A stretch of DNA of 64,000 nt from Nissolia schottii (Eukaryota > Streptophyta > Magnoliopsida > Fabales > Fabaceae): contig QANU01015176.1 of the NCBI GenBank assembly GCA_003254905.1, forward strand, positions 537,656 through 601,655, written 5' to 3'. The notes beneath the pieces are model-generated. The model searched no databases, was not told where the DNA came from, and worked only from the letters and a program-made list of their open reading frames with translations. Positions 12,703 to 24,119 of this stretch are shown here, piece by piece. The stretch's first letter is position 1, and each line of letters begins with the position of its first letter. A program made the position numbers and the translations under genes.

Positions 12703-12717
12703 TGGTATCAAAGCCAT
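12703..12717 (+). other. Primer binding site (initiator tRNA-Met)
   Basis: TGGTATCAAAGCCAT begins 3 bp after the LTR end. The usual plant site complementary to the 3' end of initiator tRNA-Met is TGGTATCAGAGC, so this matches with one difference in that core. Confidence 0.8.
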
Positions 12718-12929
12718 ACGTTTCCCTTAATTATTTGGAGCTAGGGTCTTTAAGTAACACTGGGATTGTGTGAATAGAAGCACGTCCATTCATACGGAAC
12801 GCAATGGTACCTAAAACCTTTAGAAGAGTTAGCCATGTATAAGAACACTTAAAGAGTCAGTGTCCTTTGAAAATACTATTGTCTAATGAAATTTTGGTTG
12901 TAACCACCGTGAAATCATGACACATAGAT

Positions 12930-14050
12930 GACCCGTAACAACATCACCTCAGGAGATAGCGCTTGGCTGAGAAACTTGGAAAGGGCCATGACTTAGATGG
13001 CCTAAACATTTGTAGATGTGGCCCGATCAAAAACATGTTTTGTTGCCCCCTCGGACAACACAGTGGTTCATTGCTTTTAGAACCTACACCCTTCGACCTT
13101 CAGCGGCAACACCTCAATCGAGAACTCGTTACAGTTTTGCTTTCAGATCAAGCAGATGGCTGAGTTGTTCCACGTCTCTTCCTCCAGAGCAATAGAGTTG
13201 GCAAGATATCATTTGACTGGCCATGCGACACGATGGTTCTGTGGACTTAAGAAAAATAGGGGTGAGGACGAGCCCCCACTCTCATGGGAGGAATTCTCGG
13301 CAGAGCTCTACAAAAGTATTCTCCCCACCAGCATTATGGATCAGTTGGTGAATGAGTTCCTCCAGCTAAAGCTCACCCCTGGTATGGCGGTGACGGAGTA
13401 CGACGAGCGCTTCCCTTATCTCAGCCAGGCCTCCAATCAGCTTATCATGATAGACTAGGAGAGATTGTGACTGTTTGTAGGCGGCCTACCTACTCAGTAC
13501 TAGGATGGACTGTCTACACAAGTGGATAAAGCCTCTAACTCTGAAATAGTAAACACCGCTATCCACATAGAAACCAACTTGATTGCTCAGTGGGCATCTG
13601 ACGAGGCCAAGAGGGCCAGGCTACAAGGTGCTTTTACTAGCAATTTCAGCGCGAGCAAGGGTCCCAACCAGCAGGGTTCCTAGCGGGTAGTCCTAGGGTG
13701 GGCTGCTTTCTTAGAGCACACTTCGATGCATCCCCCAACTGTTATGACTTAGAGCAAAGACAATCAACAGTCAGGTGCACAAACCTCAGGGCGGACACCC
13801 TCCACCTTTTCTAGTTGTCCGACCTGTGGGAAGCATCACTCTGACCTCTACCTTCAAGCTGCCTCCAGTTAGGGGTCAATCTGTCTGGGAAACAAGACAA
13901 CACAATTTCAGGCAGGGAGTTTTGGTGGGTCTATGGCTCCAGTAGGTAGAGGTGCTGGGGGTGGAGGCCCAAATAACAGAGGACAAGGGGGAAGAAATGC
14001 AGGTGGCCAAGAAGCCAATGGTAGGGGAGTGCCCCTTTTGTATGCCTGGA
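12930..14050 (+). pseudogene. gag remnant of the gypsy-like element
   Basis: Fossil gag. The clearest part is 13156-13458, which reads like the retrotransposon gag family: ARYHLTGHATRWF, then WEEFSAELYK, then VNEFLQLKLTPGMAVTEYDE. A CPTCGKHH zinc-knuckle-like segment follows near 13823, then a Gly/Gln/Asn-rich tail. Broken. Confidence 0.75.
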
Positions 14051-14687
14051 CTCTACAGGATGCTCAAGCCTCCAACCAGTACCATGCATGATCAGTAGTT
14101 AAGTCACATCATAACTTCTGTAGGTCAGTATCCCTACATTTGGTCACGTCCAAAGTTGGGGCGTGATAAGTAGAGACTTGACTTGGGGACTAATTGGGAT
14201 ATCTCGCTCATTACGTGACATCCCTAGAGCCTTCGTCTTCGTACCTGGGAGCTCTCCTAGGGTTGCCTCCACTCTTGGGTAAATGCAAAATCTAGAATCC
14301 ACACTGAACGTGTTTTAGGTTTGTATTTATTGCCCTTAATTCGAAATTACAAAAAGAGGTTTATGATTTTTTTTTTGCAGATTTTCGTTGCACTACTCAA
14401 GTAGTGCAAGTACAACTCGAGTAGTGCTTCCTGATTTGAACTGGAATGGTAAAAATACTATAACTTTTGTTACAAAAGTATGAATGATGCGATTCAAATC
14501 TCCAATTAAATCTAAGGAGATCTTTAACTTTATAATTTTAGCCTATTCAAAACTCATTCATCTTCAAGGTGAAAATCAAGTAACAAAGTAAGATTGAAAC
14601 CATTTTAACACTTCAAAATAGCCCTGGTAGCCTAATCTTCTCCCTGGGGTCCTTATTCTTGAAAACCAATGAATGAACACCTAAAGA

Positions 14688-14917
14688 TAAGGCTGTCAAT
14701 TGGGCCTTAACGAGCTTTTACTATTCGCGGGCTATATGTTTTGGTCTGTCCATTTAATGAGGTAAACGGGTTAGTCTGCACGTTATGCCTAGTTAACACT
14801 AAATGGGCCAATTTGGCCGCGGATTAAATGGGATTTTGCTATTTGCAGGCTGAATTTTATATTTTTGGTTCATCCATTTTACTGGGTAAACAAGTCAGAC
14901 TCATTTTGATAGCCCTA
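14688..14917. mobile_element. hAT-type MITE, copy 1
   Basis: Ends TAAGGCTGTCAA and, on the right, TTTTGATAGCCCTA (reverse complement TAGGGCTATCAAAA). The flanks CCTAAAGA (14680-14687) and CCTAAAAC (14918-14925) look like an 8-bp target duplication with two differences. Internal text such as ACTAAATGGGCCAATTTGGC and TGGTCTGTCCATTTAA matches the copy at 46756-47034. 230 bp, non-coding. The 8-bp duplication suggests a hAT origin. Confidence 0.8.
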
Positions 14918-17900
14918 CCTAAAACTATCCTAAAATGCATGAAATTATCTTAAAACTATATGTTAAAAACCTAGCAAAATAACTCTCATTGGAGAGTTTC
15001 CATATACATTCTCTCACTTATTGATCCCACAACCTTTATTGTGAATGTGTATGTGTAAATATGAAGTGATACAACTGTTTTTATCCAAGATTTTTTAAGA
15101 TTATGTTCACTAAGTAAGAGTTCCTAAGATAGGCTTCTAAATCAATTTAAAGTCGATAGCCCATTTTTTATTTTCTTTACAAAAATAGATAGATTGTATT
15201 TCTTCTTATAAAGAAAACCAAATACATAAAGGTCTCAACGATTCATATCAGATTAAAAAAAGAGATATAATCTTAAATCATTGTCTAAGGAAAAAATGAT
15301 AGAAATTTTTTTTTAAGAATTTCGGAAACCTAAGAACACCTAGAGACTTGCAAGAGTCCACGACGAAATGGATTCCAATTTGATTCTTTCTGACGGGGTA
15401 ATTTTGGTGTCTTCTCTCCCTTCCCAAATCCGAGCGCATCAGCTAGAGTTAGACCACCTATTTTACTAATATCTCCTAGGGTTGCTATTTTACCAAAGTC
15501 TTGGATCTTTCATTGTCTTCGTCACTTTCCTTCGCTCCTTCCTTTCTAGTCTATCTTTTTGTCAAGGACAAGAAAAGGAACCAAACAATACTTAGTGATT
15601 CAAACCTTCGTCTTCAATCTCGTAGTGAGAACCTCGTATCGAGGAGGAGCTTCAAGACTCTGGAGTAAGGATCAGCGACAAGAGCTTTCGTCAAGGATTA
15701 AGGATGACGAAGATGACATGGACGTGACTGACACACAAATAAGCAGACAAGGGCAATAAATGTAGCGCTTGCAGCAATGTGGATGCAAGTATCAATCCGA
15801 TTAAATAAATATTCTTTTACATAAAAAGTGGCCACAAAATGGAATACATTACCAAAAAATGTAATTTTAATTGTTATGCATGACAATCAAATTTTGTTTC
15901 ATCAATAAAAATATTTTAACTCTCTAACTCCTATTTTTAAAATCATGCATATAAGAAGATCTAATGATAGTGTAAGTTTTATACTATTAGTGCATTATAG
16001 TTAAACTAAAATAATTGACACACATATCAAAGATTTTTTTTTTGCAAATCATGTACGGTTGAATTAGGTTTATTATTTTTGTTATTACTTTTTATCAATG
16101 AAAGTTTAAGTAAATTTGTTATCGGCCATCCCACTAGAATCAGACATGTCTTGAATCTCTTTAAACGTTTACAAAAATACTTATAGGTCATTCATCAAAA
16201 TAGTCTTTACTTTAAAAATAAAAATTCAACACACATCATTTTAAAATATAAGTCATTTTCATACCAACTGTATCAATCACGTTTTCCATTTAATTTAGGT
16301 TTGTGTCATTGAATCTTGATCTACTTTTGAGAATTTCCACTTTTGAGAATGTAATGTTCTTTTAATTTCTCAAAAGATAAATTCAAATAATGAAATTCTC
16401 TCCGTTAGAAGATTTGATAGGAGACTGAGCAAGATTATTACAATTTTACTGGTTAGAGAGCTAACCAAGATTAAAATCGTAAAAATTTACAAATAAAGGG
16501 AAAATGTTATTCACACTACGTTTCTCACTCTATATGTATATATACCTTTAGGTACAAGGCAACAAACACACAAATCTTGTAGTTTTATGATAAGTATTTT
16601 TATTTAAGCCGTCCATGCCTTTTTCAGCATCCACTTGGCAGGGTTTGTTTGGCCTTTTACGCATTTTACCCCGTCGTGCGCATCGTTTATATTTTGGTTG
16701 AGAGGCTATGACTAAATGACCTTTAAGGGGATATATTTTTTTATTCAAAAACAATATATGTACATCTCAAAAGTTAATATTATGTATAAATTATATAGAG
16801 AAATAAATATTCTTATTAATTATTTATGCGTGTATGAACATATATGTATTTAATATTATTTATTTACATATTTAATAATATCTTTTTTTTATTTTATACG
16901 CGTACAAACAAAGTATTTAATATTATTTATTTATTTAATAATATTTATTTTTATTTATAAGATATATTTCTCTATTCTTTAACATTTATTTTTGAGTGCG
17001 ATGTAAGACAAAATAGTGGACCGTTATTTATTTTTCGATTTCATCAAATAGAAAAACGATAACGAGCCTCAAGAAAATGTTGAATTACTAATTTTTTACA
17101 GATTATGATAATTATTTGAGAGACAGACATTATTCTTCAAGAGTTTAAACAAGAGAGAGCCTTGGTGTGTTAATCCTTACATGTTTAGACTGGATAAAGT
17201 TTTTCATGTTAAGTCAAATTAATTCCTTAATCGAATGTCTGTAATAAATTGTGATCACCTCTATTGAGAAATAGGTTATTTTCTCTAAAAGACCTTTTAA
17301 AAAGAAGATAAACTTGTATATCACTCTACCAACTAGCTAGTGAGTGGGATGCTGATATCTGGCAAAGATTTATGTTCTTATTCTTTGTTAGTTCTACTCC
17401 AGTGTTGTTGAACAAATAGTATTAGATTCTATATATGGTGCACACCAGCATATTTTCATCCTCCTTTTCTCGCTCTCTTTTTCCTCCAACCTTTTTCCCC
17501 CTTTTAATGTAAAATTAGAAGCATTGCGTGGTGATACGGGCAAGTAAAAAGGGGGAGAAATTGGAGGAAGGAAAATGAAGAATTGCATTACTAGTAGTAC
17601 ATAATACATTATTAGTAATAATACTCGAGTTCAGAATAGTACTAATTACCCTTAATAATGCCGGTGGGTGGGTTTCCTTCCTTCAAGAGGATACTTGACT
17701 TAATTTCAACTAAATTAATTAATTAATTACACCTAAAGAGGATGGAAAAGGAAAAGAAAGAAAGACCGAAAGCAGCAGAAGGCAGAAGCTTGATGATGTT
17801 CATTCATGTTGTTGTGTTCTGTCTTTCTTTACGAGGGGAGGAAATGGATGAATAGACCAGACCAACCATTCCCTATGGAAAATAATGACAAAGGTGCAAG

Positions 17901-17933
17901 GCAGGGGGGCTTCTCTGTTCTGTTTTGAAGAGG
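14918..17933. other. Intergenic upstream of the repeats and 3' of the NAC gene
   Basis: No gene was recognised. ORFs at 15559-15759 and 16548-16754 have no family resemblance. A tandem duplication lies at 16822-16965. A GA/CT-rich stretch near 17440-17590 may be the far 3' flank of the NAC gene. Confidence 0.5.
16822..16965. repeat. Two tandem units of about 70 bp, AT-rich
   Basis: The unit TATTTAATATTATTTATTTA followed by TTTAATAATAT occurs twice. Each copy is preceded by a TTTATGCGTGTA / TTTATACGCGTA block, with TTTTTATTT spacers. It looks like a local tandem duplication that has diverged. Confidence 0.65.
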
Positions 17934-18914
17934 TTAAGGCACTAATTTTCTCCAGAAACAATTAGGTAAGTATTTGCTGTTGCAGCAGCTACTGCTGTCA
18001 TCATCATCTTCTCCATGATGGTCACTGGTGGAAACCTCCTCCGTGATACCACTGGTGGCCGTCGAGGATGAGGAGGAAGCCCCAGGGACAGGGTCCTCAG
18101 CTCCCCTGTTTTGTGAAAGGAAGTCGTAGAAAACCACCTTTGAAGAAGAGTTCCTCATCCTGTTGCTGCTGCTTAACGCCTCCGCATTTTTAGAAGAACC
18201 TCTCCTCTTGAAGAATATTCGACACAGAACCCAATCTTGCATGGGAACCACGGGGCTCTGCATCTGCATCTGCACACAATCAAGCAAGGGAATTCACCTA
18301 CTGGATGGATGGATGGATGGTTGAAGGAAAACAAGCAGGGGTAAGGTAGAGAGTTGTTGCTCCTAATTAAGCTGACCTGAGAGTGAGAGTGGAGGCGATA
18401 CTCGTGCATGATCCAATCGGTTCTAGAACCGTGAGGGGGCTTGCCTCTGTAGAAAACCAGAGTCTTCTTCATCCCAACAACAAGAACGCCTTTGGAAGAA
18501 GAAGTTGAAATGATGTGTTTGTCCAGCCCAGTGGCCTTCCAGTAACCCGACATGGTAGCCCTGTTGGATCTGTTCCCGTTTGGATATTTGGCCTCCTTCC
18601 TGCTGAAGAAGTACCTCTCTTGCTCCATATCACCTGTATGTACTTATGTAAGTAGAAGGAAGAAAGAAAGAGGAGTAGTAGTAGTAGTAGTAGTAGTAGT
18701 AGGTAAGCAAGGAAGCAAGGAACCAACCTGGCAAATCCCATGGATCAGACTTGAAAAGATGAAGGAGGTCAGGAATGAAAGAGGAAAAGGGCAAAGGGGT
18801 GGACAAGACCTTGCGCTTCAAGTATTGGACAACCAGCTCCTCATCTGTCGGGTGGAAACGGAACCCAGGTGGCAATCTCAGCTCCCCATTCTTCACAAAA
18901 CTCACCCTCTCCAT
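17934..18914 (-). CDS. NAC-domain transcription factor, VNI2/NAC083-like (3 exons)
   Basis: Plant-specific DNA-binding transcription factor acting in the nucleus. Exons, minus strand: 18914-18728 (187 nt), 18633-18377 (257 nt), 18269-17934 (336 nt); all junctions are GT..AG and phases join to 259 aa. NAC subdomain A is at residues 14-35 ([20 protein letters not shown]). Subdomain C reads [20 protein letters not shown], subdomain D reads [20 protein letters not shown] then MHEYRL, and subdomain E is [12 protein letters not shown] at about 160-171. The start [18 protein letters not shown] and the KSDPWDLPG exon end match the VNI2/NAC083 group, known for repressing xylem vessel formation and for roles in leaf ageing; function here is inferred from that. 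The tail after residue 172 is Ser-rich with an acidic EDDDD patch and ends CFWRKLVP. Intact. Exon 1 could also start only here, since the upstream in-frame Met lies in a low-quality leader. Confidence 0.94.
18300..18320. repeat. (GGAT)n microsatellite in NAC intron 2
   Basis: Four to five GGAT units follow the exon 3 acceptor region on the upstream side of the 107-bp second intron. Confidence 0.8.
18675..18702. repeat. (AGT)n microsatellite in NAC intron 1
   Basis: About nine GTA/AGT units lie in the 94-bp first intron. They reduce to a TAC/ACT run on the coding strand and give spurious poly-Tyr or poly-Val ORFs. Confidence 0.9.
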
Positions 18915-19226
18915 CACACAGCATGCACCCCTCTCTTCTCCTCTCCTCTCTTTACTATTTAAAGGACAATTAAAGGGATGGAGAAGAAGGCACTCGTGCG
19001 AAGAAGACGACGAAGGTTCTTCAAAGCAGGCAGGCAAGTAAAGAAGAAGAATAAACAAGCAAAAAAGGGAGGAGCAAGAAAGAAAAGGTGGACAAAAGGG
19101 GGGGGCTTATTATTAATTATTATTGAGTGATTTTGTTGGATTGGATTGATAAAGAAAGCAAAAGGGAAGGGGGAAGGAGGGAGGGGGGCATGGAAGAAAG
19201 AGGGGCAAGTGTGGCTTCTTTTATAG
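18915..19226 (-). promoter_or_regulatory. NAC upstream region with TATA box
   Basis: On the minus strand TATAAAAG occurs at 19225-19218. It is followed by a long pyrimidine-rich leader (CTTCTTCC, CCTCCTTCCC) up to the start codon, giving a predicted leader of about 270 nt. A weaker TTTAAATA at 18960-18953 is too close to the start codon to be the main box. Inferred from sequence only. Confidence 0.4.
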
Positions 19227-19959
19227 TAATGGGTCTGACTGACTCACTGACAGGAAAGAAGGGAAGGAGAAGGAGAAGGAGAAGAATAAGACGACACATT
19301 TGGCGTAAACCAGACTCAACCTCCCCTTTCCCTTTGACGTTATTAAATATATTATTATTATTATTTTATTATCAAACCCAAGCTTCGTTGGTTGGTTGGT
19401 TAGTTTAAGTCTTTCGTTCGTTCATTCATTCATTTCATTTGCCTTCTGTTCACCTCTTACCCAAAACCAAACAAGCCTAGCTAGAGAGAGATTCTTTTAT
19501 TAGAGTTTTGGTGAAGTCAGCCTGTGGGTGTCATGGGCTCCACCTGGAGGGAGGGGGTACCCAAGGCAAAGGCAAAGGAACTTTATCAGTAGCAGTTTCT
19601 GTTTGGGTGAAAATACACAAATAACCCTTTCAGCACAGGGAACAAACGCGTCACGTGTGTGTGTTGATGATAGAATTAGAGGGTGCCTTTTTGCAAATTG
19701 AAATTGCAACGAACGTCCCCTTAAAAGAGGCAACGGTTTATCAGTTTGAGTTTGGTTAGCTTCCCACCCCCCCCCGGCCCGCCCTTTGCTTCCTCTTCTT
19801 CCTCTGCCCTTTGCTTTATCTTTTCTTTTCACCTTTATTAGGACTTTAGAAAGACTTCCTATACACTCTTCTAAGTGGCTGCCTCCTGACTCCTTTACTG
19901 CATAACCATTGTCGTCAGTTCTCACATGAAGTGATTCATCGCGTAAATATCATTTTCTG
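19227..19959. other. Intergenic, purine/pyrimidine-biased
   Basis: GA-rich near 19260-19290 and with a (C)n tract at 19768-19776. ORFs at 19127-19408 and 19500-19925 are products of the base bias and show no domain. Confidence 0.5.
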
Positions 19960-20215
19960 TTAATTTTTTAAATTAAATTTATTTAACTTTATCATTATTT
20001 AAAATTTTATGTGACTTTAATAAATTTTTTATTAATCAAATTATTTAAAAAATTAGTTTATAAAAATTTTAAAAATTTATAAACTATTTAAATTTATAAT
20101 ACATTTTTCACAAATATTATATTAAAAAATATTAATTCATCATATTAAATTATGTAACACATCAATATATTATATTAAATAATAAAATAATGATAAAATC
20201 TCATAAATTTACTTT
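19960..20215. repeat. AT-rich dispersed repeat, copy 2
   Basis: Matches 1240-1480 over most of its length in the same orientation; shared landmarks include CACAAATATTATATTAA, AAATATTAATTCATCA and AATAATGATAAAATCT. Non-coding; class unknown. Confidence 0.5.
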
Positions 20216-20569
20216 TAAAAATTGTCAAATACATAGAAATTCAATAAGAAATATTATTTTTCGTAGAACAAGTGAAAAACCATCAATCAATTTTACTTTT
20301 TATCTTTAAATAAGATTTTAATTTTTAAAATACAAAGCATTTCCCTTATCCTGGTGTCATCTTCAAAATATGCAAATTGAATGTGCACCATAATTTACTT
20401 GATAAAGCATTTTTTTCTTTTTAAATTTTAATTCACTAAATGAGAAAAGTCTATTTTATTCCTCTATGCAAATCAAAATTTCAAATCAAATCATCCCACA
20501 AACCAATCTTATCTCTTATCTAACCAAACCAGCAACCATGGGGGTAGGATGTGGGAGAGGCCGTCGGTG

Positions 20570-20935
20570 CCTTCTTCTTCAACAAGTCAGATCAACTCCA
20601 ACTCATTCCTGGTCGCACTCCTCGATTCGCATTACAACGAACTCGCTGAACTCATCGACAAGTCGTCGCCACCCACAACCTCACCATCTTTACCCCCACC
20701 AACGAAGCCATCGACCGCCACCTCGACCCTCTCTTCAAGCACTTTCTTCCTCAAACCGGGCAACCTCCTCTCCCACGTACTCCCCTCCAGGTCAGATCTG
20801 GGTCGACCCGACACAAAACCCTCTCCAGCGATCACCTCTGCCTCTCCACCAACTGCACTACTGGCGAGTGGTTTGTCGACCGGGTCAAGATTGCCCACAA
20901 TCATGATTTGGAGAATAGGGTTATACTGGTCTTTT
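20570..20935 (+). pseudogene. Fasciclin-like arabinogalactan protein fragment (FLA15-18 type)
   Basis: Host gene copy that is broken. The start of the fasciclin (FAS1) domain is visible: QINSNSFLVALLDSHYNELA then ELIDK, close to the FLA15-FLA18 group (typically QINSNSVLVALLDSHYTELA). After about 20660 the homology moves to another frame (HNLTIFTPTNEAIDRHLDPL), then back near KPGNLLSHVLPSR, and again to a third frame ending TTGEWFVDRVKI. Thus there are at least three frameshifts. A segment present in intact proteins between ELIDK and HNLTIF is missing. There is no convincing signal peptide, second FAS1 domain or GPI signal; sequence similarity stops near 20935. Intact family members are cell-wall or plasma-membrane glycoproteins. 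It may be a truncated duplicate or a partly reverse-transcribed copy. Confidence 0.8.
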
Positions 20936-22376
20936 ACTTTTTTTATTTTATTAAAATATAAAAAAGAAGAAAAGACTTATTGGCACACAAGAACCACTAT
21001 TAAATCAATTTTCACAATAAGAAAATTCTTTATTTTTTAATGGTTAGATTAATATCATATCCCTTTTAAGGGTGGATATGAGTGACATAAGTGAGTATAT
21101 GATAAACACAATGGTTGCACATTCAAAATTTATCTTTTGAAAGTGAGCACTGCATACATAACCTTAATGTTTAGAATTGTTCAAGATTTTTTTAGATGAC
21201 TTGTTATTAATTGTTGTGTTTCTGATATTATTCGATTATAATTTATGAATTTTGGCAACACATCAATTTTGGGAGTCGTGAACGTAAACTTACATTTGCT
21301 AAATCATTTTCAAACCAGTTAAAATATTCTGTTAGCTTTTTCAATAACTTAAGGGTCTAAATCACGTTGAAATCGACTAAACATACGAATAGGCATATAT
21401 TCTTAATTATCAAACCTACATGTATAAGAACTATAGCCATATAAAACCAATAAGAAAAATATTGTCATATTATATTTCTACGTGGGCCTCAGTTATTGTT
21501 TATCATTTCCCCCATTTACATATTCTCAGATAATGGAGACGTCGAAGTTACTTTTGGGAGTGTAAAACATTAGTTTTAGCTTGTCACGCACCGCATAACT
21601 CAACTCATATTTGGTATTTTTTTTTTTCTTTATATGGACAACTAGGCAACACGCCCAAACAAAAATAGAAACTACATCTCTACGGTAGGGAGGAAGGAAG
21701 TACACAATCTATCAGCCAACAAGTTTAAAGATTAAAATAAAAATAAAAATAAAAATAAAAATAAAAATAAAAATAAGGAACAAACTCAAAAATGTGAAAA
21801 TCTATTGGACAATCATGACTATATTTGGTTGGTCATAGCATTAGAAAAATTTTTGCTTCTCAAAAAACTTATATAATCCGGATGGTCGAATCTGACTTCA
21901 TAATGTCAATAATAACTCTTACTAGAGAGGAATAAAGAGGACTAAAATTTAGGAGTCATGTAAAACTTTGCAGCACATTTTAAGTTTAGCTCAATAATTA
22001 CTTGCTAAAAATCATAATGGATTGGATAGGAAATGTTAGAAAAAAACACACCCAAATTATTTAGTGTTCTTTTACTGGAGGATTTTATTGTGGTCCTTGT
22101 TGAGCTAATAATGACCATGATATTTATTAAAACAACATTATTTTGTAATTATTTTATTTTTATTAAATATTTTTATGATTAAAATTACTTATAAAGAGAG
22201 GTAGTATTTTATACAATATTATACAATAATGTATGTATACAAAATTTATTAGGTCTTATCCTATCATACTAAATAAACCTATAATTTATCACTAATTATC
22301 AAATAAAAGTATTTGACTTTGACTATGAGGTCTATTTAAAGTATGAGTCAAAGTGAAATATCCCAATGAATTACAC
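20936..22376. other. Intergenic, AT-rich
   Basis: No gene was recognised. It contains the (TAAAAA)n repeat at 21733-21776. Confidence 0.5.
21733..21776. repeat. (TAAAAA)n microsatellite
   Basis: About seven TAAAAA units in tandem. Confidence 0.9.
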
Positions 22377-22900
22377 TGGGGCTGCACATAGGTTGGGTGA
22401 ATGTTCAACCCAATTAAATCTCTATGTGTTGAGTTGGTTTGATTTTTCTAAATTTTTTTTGAAATTGATCCGACTCAACTCAACTATGTACGAGTTGGAT
22501 CAGAGGGTGATTGAGTTATATTTTTTAAAAAAATAAAATAAAATTCACAAATAACATAAAAAGGAAGAAAACAATTGAGAAAAGCAAAAAAAGAAGAAGA
22601 AGAAATTGTATATATGTTTACGAAAATGAGACAGTGATATGACGATAAGGATGAAATAAAGAATAAAAAAATTGTATATATGTTTATGTGACGAGATAAT
22701 AATGTAAACAAGTTTTTAAAAAAAATCAAGTTATTGGGTTAGGTAGTCATATTTAATTTTGTAATCCAATGCTTGATTTGATCAGAGGTTGAATTCTTTT
22801 GGATTTGATTTGAGCAAAACCCAATCACCTGACCCAAACCAAAAATATTATATCAGGTTAAATTGAATTGATTGGGTCATCAGGTTGACTTGTATCCCTA
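22377..22900. mobile_element. hAT-like non-autonomous element
   Basis: Bounded by TGGGGCTGCACATAGG on the left and TTGACTTGTATCCCTA on the right (reverse complement TAGGGATACAAGTCAA). It is flanked by AATTACAC (22369-22376) and AATTACAT (22901-22908), an 8-bp target duplication with one difference. Inside, AAATTGTATATATGTTTA occurs twice, about 62 bp apart (near 22605 and 22667). Subterminal words such as TTGGGTGAATGTTCAACCCA are palindromic. 524 bp, no coding capacity. Confidence 0.6.
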
Positions 22901-22908
22901 AATTACAT

Positions 22909-23958
22909 GAAGCAAAGAAGAGTAACACAATATCTTAAGAGAAAATTAAAAATCTTGAACCTTTGGAATACAAAAGTTAGGGACATTGTCAAGATCCAAG
23001 ATTCTCAAGGATAATTGGTATTTCATTTAATACCGTCATTAACCCTAGTTGTCGATATTAAGACAAGTATACCTTTCAGATCAATCCTCTATTTAGAGCA
23101 CTGCGAATGATTCATGAGGTGAATTGTTTTCCTATCATAAACTTTATTATTCCTTACTTGCTAATTTTTTTCACGTTATGAGAACAACCAGGAACTTGTA
23201 GTATCTTCCATTCAAATCAAATCAATCATCCTGTCCATGGGTAACCTCGATTAGCTACTTGCTAAAACTCACTACTAGATATAGAAGACAATAAGGAAGC
23301 TGAAAATTGAAAATGACAAACACCATGGTGGTCGGCTCTCCTGGCAATAAGGCGCGACTATAGTTGGATGGTGAGATCAGCGATTAAGTTAATAGGGAGG
23401 ATGAGACCGGTTGGTTCCCACCCTTGCTAGTACAGAGATGCGGCAACCACACACCATGTTGGCTACAACACCACTATAGTCCTCTCAAACCCTAACATGC
23501 ACATGCAAAACTTCAACAGCACAACAACGCTCAAGGAGACATCATACGACGCAACAGACCAAGGTGGCACACAAAAACCATAGCAGAGCAGGCCACCCAG
23601 GTATTCAACCTTACTACGTATCAAATACTGTAAGATATTTTATCATGTTAATCAATAATTATGTATAATTATATATACGATTTTTGAATTAGTTATAATA
23701 AAAAATAGATTGATTCAAGTGCATTGACAATATAAAAGAGTTTTACATTATTATCACATTTTCACCACTTCAAAATTTTATCATATAATAATACATGATT
23801 GAATGACAATATTAATATACATAGAAATAGAAAGATATGTTAATAATGTCACACTAATAATTGAGTGCTTGTATAACTTTTATATATGAATAGTATATTT
23901 AATTGAATTCATTCTGTAATGAAAATAATTAGGAAAGACACAATATTTGTATCTTTTA
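22909..23958. other. Intergenic
   Basis: No gene was recognised. The stretch at 23280-23620 is less AT-rich than its surroundings and may be an old repeat, but it has no usable landmark. A MITE-like motif (TACATGATTGAATGACAAT) lies near 23790. Confidence 0.45.
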
Positions 23959-24005
23959 GAACCGTGATTATTGCACACCAGGTTTTGCACACCTGGTGCA
24001 CACCT
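23959..24005. repeat. Left terminal inverted repeat of the large MULE, with hairpin
   Basis: Contains CACCAGG (23976-23982) and CCTGGTG (23992-23998), a 7-bp perfect hairpin with a 9-base loop, inside three repeats of TTGCACACC / TGCACACC. Confidence 0.65.
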
Positions 24006-24119
24006 GAGGCCTACCCGCGGCGCCTCGGTCTCAACAAAATGGGAGAACGTGTCCCACTCTCGTAAAACGTACGCGTATCATACACTCTCTCATTAAATCC
24101 CTCAGCACGCCAACCGTTC

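Larger units (their letters stand above)
11070..14168 (+). mobile_element. Broken Ty3/gypsy-like LTR retrotransposon
   Basis: Fossil. Parts seen: a 5' LTR (11070-12699), a primer site (12703-12717), a gag-like region (about 12930-14050) and a short piece of 3' LTR (14079-14168) that matches the last 90 bp of the 5' LTR. No pol (protease, reverse transcriptase, integrase) is recognisable, so the element is incomplete and not autonomous. The LTR ends in GTGTGACA and begins TGTGACAC, with TATAAATAG near 11137. Two further LTRs of the family lie in reverse orientation at 1-1147 and 53326-54250. No clear target duplication was found. Several breaks are present; it looks moderately old. Confidence 0.8.

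Noticed and set aside
18552-19058. Plus-strand ORFs of 88-136 aa overlapping the NAC gene
   Set aside because: They run antisense through well-supported NAC exons and the microsatellite; they are frame shadows.
19500-19925. 141-aa ORF on the minus strand
   Set aside because: Base-biased (Lys/Arg/Gly) text without a domain, in the purine-rich upstream region of the NAC gene.
20549-21040. 163-aa ORF taken as a whole protein
   Set aside because: Only parts match the fasciclin family, which changes frame within it; the last 50 residues are AT-rich noise.
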